Assembly: GCA_034112345.1 (NCBI GenBank)
Contig: JAWUVN010000102.1
Location: forward strand, 1-22,245
Direction: 5' to 3'
Length of the DNA stretch: 22,245 bases
Source: Bermanella sp034112345
GTDB lineage: Bacteria > Pseudomonadota > Gammaproteobacteria > Pseudomonadales > Oceanobacteraceae
Part shown: piece after piece, positions 1 to 5,296 of the stretch
Layout: every line of letters starts with the position of its first letter
How positions within the stretch are numbered: position 1 is the stretch's first letter
Made by a program: the position numbers and the translations under genes
Notes under the pieces: model-generated
Databases searched by the model: none
What the model was told of the DNA's origin: nothing
Seen by the model: the letters and a program-made list of their open reading frames with translations, nothing else

Positions 1-735
1 TTCATTGCGATAATATCTTTTTGTTCTGGATCGGTCGTAGGGTTGTTGCCAGAGCTAGATGGGGAAACAATAGCAGGCGTAATAGCAACACTTGTAGCTG
101 CATTTGCAGGTGCTTTCTTCGCTTATAAGTTTAACGCTGATCGCGAAAAGCAACGAAAGCAAGAGATTGATCTTGCGTCGGCAAACAAAGCAATCTTTAC
201 TCTCGTGCGTGTCTATAACTATATCGGTGGGTTCAACAACCAGTTCATAAAGCCGCATGCGGATAATCCTGGAGCTTATTTCGAAATTAAGCCGTCATTA
301 GGTAACTCAAATCCAGACTGGAAACTAGACTATGATTCTATTTCATTTCTGATTTCAGAAAATAAATCTGAAATACTGACTGAACTCACTGAGCTGGAAG
401 ATCTTTTTATCATCTTTACAGAAACAGTAAGAACTCGTAATCATATTCACACAAATATTGCTCAACCAGCAATGGAAAGTGCTGGTGTTGTTAGTGGCAC
501 CCCAGTTACCTTGGATCAAATAGACGGTATTCTCGGAGATAGAACAGCATCAATTATGAAAAGTTTAACAACAGAATTAATTGAGATCACTCAACGTGGA
601 GAAGAGAATTCAGAACGTTTAATTCAAAAACTACACGAGATCATGGTAGATATTTTTCCCGGAAAAAATGTCATTCGAATGGAAAAACTTAACAAGTCAA
701 GCCAAGGGACGCAGGAAACCTGCGCCCCTACTTGA
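1..735 (+). CDS. Membrane-anchored hypothetical protein, 5' end outside the window
   Basis: The reading frame is open to the left edge, so the gene is probably 5'-partial. A TTG at 43 could serve as a start, but the codons before it encode a hydrophobic stretch (Phe-Ile-Ala-Ile-Ile-Ser-Phe), which argues that translation begins upstream of the window. A second hydrophobic segment follows (about residues 8-28 counted from the TTG) and ends in a basic patch (Asn-Ala-Asp-Arg-Glu-Lys-Gln-Arg-Lys). The rest, about 190 residues, is soluble, charged and probably helical, so I infer a membrane anchor with a cytoplasmic domain. I do not recognise a family. The last dozen residues (Gly-Thr-Gln-Glu-Thr-Cys-Ala-Pro-Thr) are encoded by a palindrome, so the C-terminus may have been replaced by a repeat. 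No function is assigned. Confidence 0.7.
   Translation, partial: FIAIISFCSGSVVGLLPELDGETIAGVIATLVAAFAGAFFAYKFNADREKQRKQEIDLASANKAIFTLVRVYNYIGGFNNQFIKPHADNPGAYFEIKPSLGNSNPDWKLDYDSISFLISENKSEILTELTELEDLFIIFTETVRTRNHIHTNIAQPAMESAGVVSGTPVTLDQIDGILGDRTASIMKSLTTELIEITQRGEENSERLIQKLHEIMVDIFPGKNVIRMEKLNKSSQGTQETCAPT
707..727. repeat. GC-rich palindrome at the 3' end of the first gene
   Basis: CGCAGG (710-715), loop AAA, then CCTGCG (719-724) form a perfect 6-bp stem. GGG before it and CCC after it extend the stem around one bulged A. No T-run follows, so it is not a standard terminator. It resembles a REP-type extragenic palindrome but lies inside the last codons of the gene. Confidence 0.5.
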
Positions 736-741
736 GGAGTT

Positions 742-768
742 AAGGGATCAGAGTACTTGATCCTTTTA
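742..768 (+). terminator. Probable terminator / REP-like palindrome
   Basis: GGATCA and TGATCC pair around a GAGTACT loop and are followed by TTTT, starting nine bases after the stop codon of the first gene. The core CAGAGTACTTGATCC is shared, with changes, with the palindrome at 3915-3936, so it may be a dispersed repeat that also terminates transcription. Confidence 0.5.
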
Positions 769-844
769 ACCAAAACACACCTACACCCTTTCTCTTATTC
801 CAAAGTATCCGGTAACATAACCTAAACAATTTCTGGTTCTAATC

Positions 845-1690
845 ATGCCCACTACTATCCACAACATCACCGACTTCTTCTACGCATTAGACGAGCTAAA
901 ACTGGTCAACCGAAAAAGCTACGTCACGGGCGCTGAACGTGTGGAAAACAGTGCCGAACATTCTTGGCACCGGGGCACTTCTCACTAATACAGAATAGAC
1001 TCTGGCCCAAGGAAAAATTCAAGATCGAGGCGTGATTTTGAAAATCTAACGGGTTAAATTGATAAATCACAACGATGAGATTGGTTTTTTCCTTGGGCCC
1101 CGCAGGGCGTGAACTCAAAGCCGGTATAGCTTTGTTAAGCTTCTTGGAAAGGACTCGTCATTTCGCTGCGAACCTTGCCTTGCTGTACCGGCTTTCAGTC
1201 TCACGCAGAGTCATTCTGTATTAGTGGGAAGTGCCCTACCATGGCCTGCTGGGCCATGGCAGAACACCTGCCCTACGAATACGATCAAGAAAAGTTAATC
1301 AAGCTGGCTTTGATCCATGACCTAGGTGAAATTTATGCCGGTGATACCTTTTTATATTCCGATAAACGCCAACAGGCGGACAAAGAAGAACGCAAAGGCA
1401 TTGAGCTATTGCAAGCGCATATGGGCAACCCGATTACTGAGTTATTGAGCCTATGGGACGAACAAGAATACGGTGAAAGTGAAGAGACCAAACTGCTTAA
1501 AGTGATGGATCGCGTACTGCCGTTTTTATTAAACCTTCAAAGCCAAGGTAAGGCATGGATGGAGAATAATGTTCATGTTTCTCAAGTAGAAAAGGCCCAT
1601 GCGTTTATTGCATACATTAACCCAGATGTTCACGCTTGGTTTAATGAGAAGATTGCTTATGCCCTATCACAAGGCTGGTTAAAAGCTTAA
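845..1690 (+). pseudogene. HD-domain hydrolase, interrupted by a MITE-like insertion
   Basis: Two parts of one HD-domain phosphohydrolase (YfbR/HDDC2-like, COG1896 type) lie in the same frame. The 5' part (845-970) encodes an N-terminus containing Glu-Asn-Ser-Ala-Glu-His-Ser-Trp-His, the first metal-binding His motif. The 3' part (1241-1690) resumes at Met-Ala-Cys-Trp-Ala-Met-Ala-Glu-His and carries Ile-His-Asp-Leu-Gly-Glu, the HD signature, and the rest of the helical domain. Family members hydrolyse nucleotide or related phosphoesters; the substrate here is unknown. Between the parts is an inserted element that brings an in-frame TAA shortly after 970. A reading frame can restart on a TTG at 1175 inside the element, giving 171 aa, but that product would lack the first His motif and is unlikely to be active. 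The rest of the gene is otherwise undecayed, suggesting a recent insertion. Confidence 0.82.
972..1237. mobile_element. MITE-like nonautonomous element with 32-33 bp terminal inverted repeats
   Basis: The left end (972-1004) and the reverse complement of the right end (1206-1237) match almost base for base. Both contain GGGCACTTCYCACTAATACA, then AGAAT and ACTCTG; the differences are the outermost base, one T/C and a one-base indel. The element is about 266 bp with no transposase ORF. It holds two further inverted repeats: GGCCCAAGGAAAAA (1004-1017) with its complement (1086-1099), and AAAGCCGGTA (1117-1126) with its complement (1186-1195). It could therefore fold as a long stem with two arms. 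ACC flanks both ends (969-971 and 1238-1240) and may be a 3-bp target duplication. It interrupts the HD gene. The parent transposon is not in the window and I cannot name its family. Confidence 0.85.
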
Positions 1691-1868
1691 CTAGCAACTG
1701 CCTTTGACCTAGCCTCCAAACCCATAGGCCTGCACCTGTAACTAAGTAGCACTGATTTATCACACACCGGTATATCTCACCGGTATATCTAACTACCCGC
1801 TGCCCATCATATTTAATCTCTAAAAGCATGCCAGCCTTATTAGTCTGGCTGGATTGACGTTTACTCAT
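1641..1868 (-). CDS. Possible small hypothetical protein (75 aa)
   Basis: An ATG at 1868 is preceded on the minus strand by AAGGA at good spacing. The first 30 residues are hydrophilic (Met-Ser-Lys-Arg-Gln, then Glu-Ile-Lys-Tyr-Asp-Gly-Gln-Arg). A perfect 13-bp tandem duplication (1765-1790) lies inside it. With one copy the frame would stop after about 31 residues, so the longer C-terminus may be an artefact of the duplication. The 3' end overlaps the end of the HD gene by about 50 bp. No family recognised; it may not be a gene. Confidence 0.3.
   Translation of the reverse strand: MSKRQSSQTNKAGMLLEIKYDGQRVVRYTGEIYRCVINQCYLVTGAGLWVWRLGQRQLLVKLLTSLVIGHKQSSH
1765..1790. repeat. Perfect 13-bp tandem duplication
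   Basis: CACCGGTATATCT occurs twice head to tail (1765-1777 and 1778-1790). It lies within the possible minus-strand small ORF, where its length shifts the frame. Confidence 0.9.
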
Positions 1869-2217
1869 ATAAAGATCCTTAAGGCTCTCAAGCGCTCCTG
1901 TGACGGGTTACATAACCTGTATTCTCACTTGAATTGACTGAACTATAACCTGCCATTCTTACATCCTTAATACCAACCAGCTCCCCTCTGACAACCTAAT
2001 CTGTATGGCGCCCAAAAAGGTTCTTTTATTTACTTAAAAAATGCGCATTGGCGCATTGTAACTACACCACTCAAATATTACCTACTAAGATTATTTACTT
2101 GCTAAGCAGCGCATAACAAAATTAGTACCTAATAAGTCTTATTAGGATTTTGGATTTACCGAAGATTGCTATCCCCTTTCTGGGGTTGCGACCTGACACA
2201 ATTGAAAAGACAGAGAC
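1869..2217. other. Noncoding interval with palindromes upstream of the NADAR gene
   Basis: No convincing gene is seen here. The interval contains AATGCGC (2040-2046) and GCGCATT (2051-2057), a 7-bp stem. On the minus strand this stem is followed by a run of six T, so it resembles a minus-strand terminator, although no clear minus-strand gene needs it. A second palindrome (2128-2146) lies closer to the NADAR start. Confidence 0.5.
2128..2146. promoter_or_regulatory. Perfect 9+1+9 palindrome upstream of the NADAR gene
   Basis: CCTAATAAG, a central T, then CTTATTAGG form a perfect inverted repeat ending 71 bp before the ATG at 2218. The symmetry and position suit an operator for a dimeric regulator. 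No T-run follows, so a terminator is less likely. The function is inferred. Confidence 0.35.
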
Positions 2218-2739
2218 ATGATTACCGAATTCACAGGGTTTAATTCTTACCTAAGTACCTTTTCTAAAGCTGAGGTTACATTTTCCGGTCTGAACTATCC
2301 CACCGTAGAGAATGCTTTTCAGGCCTCTAGATTCTATGATGATCAACGCTACGCCTTTACAATATGCTCACCTTACATGGCAGTAAGAGAAGCAACGCGC
2401 GCCAAGTTCAACCAAGACTGGGAAGGCAATAAAATTGATATCATGCGTACGCTGCTAGCTCAAAAGTTCGAATATGGCTCTGTTAATGCTAAGCGTCTAC
2501 TTAAGACAAAAAATGTTGAGCTTATAAATGGCAGTGTATTTGACGACACCTATTGGGGAGTGTGCAACGGTACCGGACAGAACATGTTAGGCAAGCTATT
2601 AATGGAGGTTCGAACTGGGTTACGTAATCATAAAAATAACCAGCGTTTTATCAATATTTTGGCAAAGGTTATTAAGCCCCGTAAAAAGGTCAAACCCCGC
2701 ACGCCAGCGCTTGGCCAGCCACGACCTAAAGCCGCTTAG
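2218..2739 (+). CDS. NADAR-domain protein (YbiA/DUF1768-like N-glycosidase)
   Basis: The 173-aa protein matches the NADAR family (COG3236). The family includes E. coli YbiA, which cleaves the N-glycosidic bond of early riboflavin-pathway intermediates; others act on ADP-ribose derivatives. Visible signatures are Tyr-Pro-Thr-Val-Glu-Asn-Ala-Phe-Gln-Ala (residues 27-36, with family Glu31), Tyr-Trp-Gly-Val-Cys-Asn-Gly (112-118) and Asn-Met-Leu-Gly-Lys-Leu-Leu-Met-Glu-Val-Arg (122-132). The N-terminal Phe-Leu-Ser-Asn-Phe motif of the family is altered to Tyr-Leu-Ser-Thr-Phe. After the domain comes a tail of about 35 residues rich in Lys, Arg and Pro, longer than in compact homologues. The Shine-Dalgarno sequence is weak. 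The gene stands alone, so its neighbours do not show whether it serves riboflavin metabolism or ADP-ribose metabolism. Confidence 0.85.
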   Translation: MITEFTGFNSYLSTFSKAEVTFSGLNYPTVENAFQASRFYDDQRYAFTICSPYMAVREATRAKFNQDWEGNKIDIMRTLLAQKFEYGSVNAKRLLKTKNVELINGSVFDDTYWGVCNGTGQNMLGKLLMEVRTGLRNHKNNQRFINILAKVIKPRKKVKPRTPALGQPRPKAA

Positions 2740-3039
2740 TGAAGTAAACTCTCAAATAAGAACCTACTCTTGAAATAAAAGACCTAAATACACATAGAGA
2801 TATTACAATTCTATTCATTATGACAGACAACCTGTGATGCTTGAATCGCAGGTGTATCACCAATATCACATTCCACGATAATTTCCGCTTAAACGTTCAA
2901 TATTTTTAAAATAATAGTTGTCTGATACACCTGTATTAAAATTACTTGATACGATAAAAACTGGGAGTATTTCCAGTTCATTTTTAAAAGCATTGTAAAT
3001 GGAAACCAGCAAGACACCCATATTATCGTAGCCACATTG
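2740..3039. other. Noncoding interval before the peroxiredoxin promoter
   Basis: No ORF is supported. The interval contains an 11-bp inverted repeat (CAGGTGTATCA at 2849-2859, TGATACACCTG at 2923-2933) and a 6-bp stem (AACTGG at 2959-2964, CCAGTT at 2973-2978). Neither is followed by a T-run. Confidence 0.5.
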
Positions 3040-3076
3040 ATAGTTAAAAGCTATCAGACCAATAGAATCAATTCAT
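3040..3076 (+). promoter_or_regulatory. Candidate OxyR binding site
   Basis: The left half (3040-3054) fits the Escherichia coli OxyR half-site ATAGnTnnnAnCTAT at every specified position. A 7-bp spacer (3055-3061), the canonical length, separates it from a right half (3062-3076) that keeps ATAG, the inner A and the final AT but loses the T, C and T positions. It lies 83 bp upstream of the peroxiredoxin-glutaredoxin ATG, a gene type known to be under OxyR control in Haemophilus and Neisseria. Binding here is inferred. Confidence 0.65.
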
Positions 3077-3158
3077 TTAGAATTTTCTGAATATTAGGCC
3101 ATACTGATTCTATCAACTGGCAATCGTCAAGTGAGCCAATACATACAAGGGAATCAAT

Positions 3159-3896
3159 ATGTCTGAGTTAAAAGATCAAGCGGGCCAACGTGTACCACAG
3201 GTAACCTGGGCCACTCGTGTAGGTGATGATTGGGTAAATGTGACCACAGATGAAGTGTTTAAGGATAAAACCGTGGTGGTGTTTTCATTACCCGGTGCGT
3301 TTACTCCTACTTGCTCATCTACGCACTTACCAAGGTACAATGAACTGGCCGGTGTGCTAAAAGAAAATGGTGTAGATGATATTGTATGCATCAGTGTGAA
3401 TGACACCTTTGTGATGAACGCATGGTCCAATGATCAAGACGCACACAATATTAGTGTGATTCCAGATGGCAATGGCGAGTTTACTGATGGCATTGGCATG
3501 TTAGTAGACAAATCAGAAATTGGTTTTGGCAAACGCAGCTGGCGCTATAGCATGTTAGTAAAAGATGGCACCATTGAAAAAATGTTCATTGAGCCAAACA
3601 AGCCAGGCGACCCGTTTGAAGTATCAGACGCAGACACCATGCTGACCTACATTAACAGCAACGCTAAAGTACCGCCATCTGTGAGCTTGTTTTCAAAACC
3701 GGGCTGTTCATTTTGTGCCAAAGCAAAAGCCGACTTAAAAAATGCAGGCATTGTTTTTGAAGAGGTGGTGTTAGGCCGAGACGCAAACTTAACCAGCCTA
3801 CGAGCCATGACAGGTAAAGAAACCGTGCCGCAAGTATTTATTGCAGGAAAACACATTGGTGGCAGTGAAGAGTTGACTGCGTACCTTAAGGCCTAA
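3159..3896 (+). CDS. Hybrid peroxiredoxin (Prx5 type)-glutaredoxin
   Basis: This 245-aa cytoplasmic enzyme reduces hydrogen peroxide and alkyl hydroperoxides using glutathione. The N-terminal Prx5-type domain (about 1-165) has Pro-Gly-Ala-Phe-Thr-Pro-Thr-Cys with peroxidatic Cys52, and the supporting Arg in Lys-Arg-Ser-Trp-Arg-Tyr (125-130). The C-terminal glutaredoxin domain (about 173-245) has Cys183-Ser-Phe-Cys186, the cis-Pro motif Thr-Val-Pro (222-224) and Gly-Gly (234-235) for glutathione binding. The usual Cys-Pro-Phe-Cys is changed to Cys-Ser-Phe-Cys, which could shift redox potential. The fused layout is that of PGdx of Haemophilus influenzae and similar gammaproteobacterial proteins, so length and order are normal. 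AAGG precedes the ATG closely. An OxyR-like site upstream suggests peroxide induction. The gene appears monocistronic. Confidence 0.95.
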   Translation: MSELKDQAGQRVPQVTWATRVGDDWVNVTTDEVFKDKTVVVFSLPGAFTPTCSSTHLPRYNELAGVLKENGVDDIVCISVNDTFVMNAWSNDQDAHNISVIPDGNGEFTDGIGMLVDKSEIGFGKRSWRYSMLVKDGTIEKMFIEPNKPGDPFEVSDADTMLTYINSNAKVPPSVSLFSKPGCSFCAKAKADLKNAGIVFEEVVLGRDANLTSLRAMTGKETVPQVFIAGKHIGGSEELTAYLKA

Positions 3897-3914
3897 TGAT
3901 TTAGTGGTTTTAAT

Positions 3915-3936
3915 CAGGGGGCAGAGTACTGACCCT
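3915..3936. repeat. REP-like palindrome after the peroxiredoxin gene
   Basis: CAGGG at the left pairs with CCCTG at the right around a core CAGAGTACTGA. The core is also present, slightly diverged, at 744-762. Similar GTCAGAGTAC palindromes are common as dispersed repeats in gammaproteobacteria. Only TT follows the stem, so terminator activity is doubtful. Confidence 0.5.
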
Positions 3937-4002
3937 GTTATTATTAACCGGTGTATTACGCGCCAACGGCGCTAATATCACCCTACTATTATTAGTAGAT
4001 AC

Positions 4003-4036
4003 ATTCATAATAAAATTATTTCATTTTATTATGAAT
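4003..4036 (-). terminator. 14-bp AT-only hairpin spanning the AraC stop codon
   Basis: ATTCATAATAAAAT (4003-4016) and its exact complement (4023-4036) flank a 6-nt loop. The AraC gene's TAA (4029-4031) lies inside the right arm. With a 14-bp stem but almost no GC, it could act as a weak bidirectional terminator between two convergent genes or as a 3' stabilising structure. Confidence 0.5.
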
Positions 4037-5120
4037 GGCTATCTTCAGTAAGTTTGGCCTCAGTATCCTCTATACGATAATAACCAGGTGGGTTCCCCGT
4101 CCATTTTTTAAACGCATTATAAAAGTTGGCAGCATCCGAATATCCCAACTCTTCAGCTAGGGCTTCGTTAGATAGGTTTTGATTTTGTATTAAGTTAATG
4201 GCCAGTTGACAGCGAACCTTATCAATTAACGCACTGAAACTGGTGCCCATTTTATTCAAACGTCGTCGCATAGTACGGCCACTCATGCCTAGGGCATTTG
4301 AAATCATATCCGGGTCGGGGTAATCGCCTGCTGAACACTTTAGTATTCTGTCAATATTATCAACCAATCCCTGCTCTTGACTCAGTTCATACAATAAAAA
4401 TTTAAGGTTGTTCGCAGCTTCAATAGACGAATATAAATTATGAGTGACTGGCAGCGTTAGGACATTTATATCCACCACCCATTCGTTAAATTTACTATCA
4501 TCTTCAATCGAGCATTGAAAAATATCCGTGTATCTTTTTTTATCGTTACTGTTTAATGGATCACTGAAACGTACACAAATCGCTTTTAATCTTTGACCTG
4601 AAATCTCCTCTGCCATTTTCATCATGCCAGAAACCGTTAATTCAAATAAAAACCGTAATAATCTTGGGTCTAGCTGAGCCACATCTACCAAACGATTGGT
4701 AATGCCGTTAGCGTCTATAATATTCACTACATCAGTGAAACTGCCCAATAACTCGTAGTAGGTTTGACTAATGATCATTGCCTCGCCTAAAGTACTCGCG
4801 CTACCGACACAAGCACCTATGGCTCCCAATTCAGACAAACAAAATGTTTGAGCTATCGCACAACCTAAACCTGGCTCATAAAAATGTTCAATCACATTGT
4901 TAAGACCCGCCAAAGCAGTATGAGACGGTATAAAAGGTTGTTGTAAATCACTCTGTTGAAGGCCTAATTGATCCAACTGCTGCATACACCACACTTCATG
5001 ACCTTGCTTAGATAAGTACGCATAAACCGCGCGAAGTTCAAAACTGGGATAGTTCTGATCACCTAAACTCGACAATTGTTTATGGGTTATATTAGTTTGA
5101 TGTACGTCTAAATCAGTCAT
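4029..5120 (-). CDS. AraC-family transcriptional regulator with arabinose_bd-type N-terminal domain
   Basis: The 363-aa protein has the architecture of the OruR/ArgR/SphR-like AraC group. A long ligand-sensing domain (about 20-210, Arabinose_bd type) is followed by a C-terminal double helix-turn-helix (about 265-350). The latter shows Asn-Ala-Leu-Gly-Met-Ser-Gly-Arg-Thr-Met-Arg-Arg-Arg-Leu, then Leu-Ala-Glu-Glu-Leu-Gly-Tyr-Ser-Asp-Ala-Ala-Asn-Phe-Tyr-Asn-Ala-Phe-Lys-Lys-Trp. It is transcribed from its own promoter, because a strong terminator separates it from the ceramidase gene upstream on the same strand. In Pseudomonas aeruginosa the AraC-type SphR senses sphingosine and induces the neutral ceramidase gene; a similar job here is plausible but rests on adjacency only. 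The ligand is unknown. Confidence 0.9.
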   Translation of the reverse strand: MTDLDVHQTNITHKQLSSLGDQNYPSFELRAVYAYLSKQGHEVWCMQQLDQLGLQQSDLQQPFIPSHTALAGLNNVIEHFYEPGLGCAIAQTFCLSELGAIGACVGSASTLGEAMIISQTYYELLGSFTDVVNIIDANGITNRLVDVAQLDPRLLRFLFELTVSGMMKMAEEISGQRLKAICVRFSDPLNSNDKKRYTDIFQCSIEDDSKFNEWVVDINVLTLPVTHNLYSSIEAANNLKFLLYELSQEQGLVDNIDRILKCSAGDYPDPDMISNALGMSGRTMRRRLNKMGTSFSALIDKVRCQLAINLIQNQNLSNEALAEELGYSDAANFYNAFKKWTGNPPGYYRIEDTEAKLTEDSHS

Positions 5121-5241
5121 AGAGTATTCATTTATTATTTTTATTTATCCAATAGACTATACCTTTCGCTTATATTCTAAAATAGACATTTAATAATTAA
5201 CCCATTTAAATCAAATATTAACCCGCTTATGTTAGCGGCAT

Positions 5242-5276
5242 AAAAAAAGGCGCTTTAGAATAAAAGCGCCTTTTTC
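5242..5276 (-). terminator. Strong rho-independent terminator after the ceramidase gene
   Basis: AAAAAGGCGCTTT (5244-5256) pairs perfectly with AAAGCGCCTTTTT (5263-5275) around a 6-nt loop, and each strand ends in a T-run. It stands 20 bp beyond the ceramidase stop codon and separates that gene from the AraC regulator. Confidence 0.9.
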
Positions 5277-5296
5277 ATGAATGCAGAATATTCTAT

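Noticed and set aside
924..1118. Minus-strand 64-codon ORF in the MITE-like element
   Set aside because: It runs across the element's inverted repeats and its boundary with the HD gene; a transposase would be far longer and show a catalytic motif.
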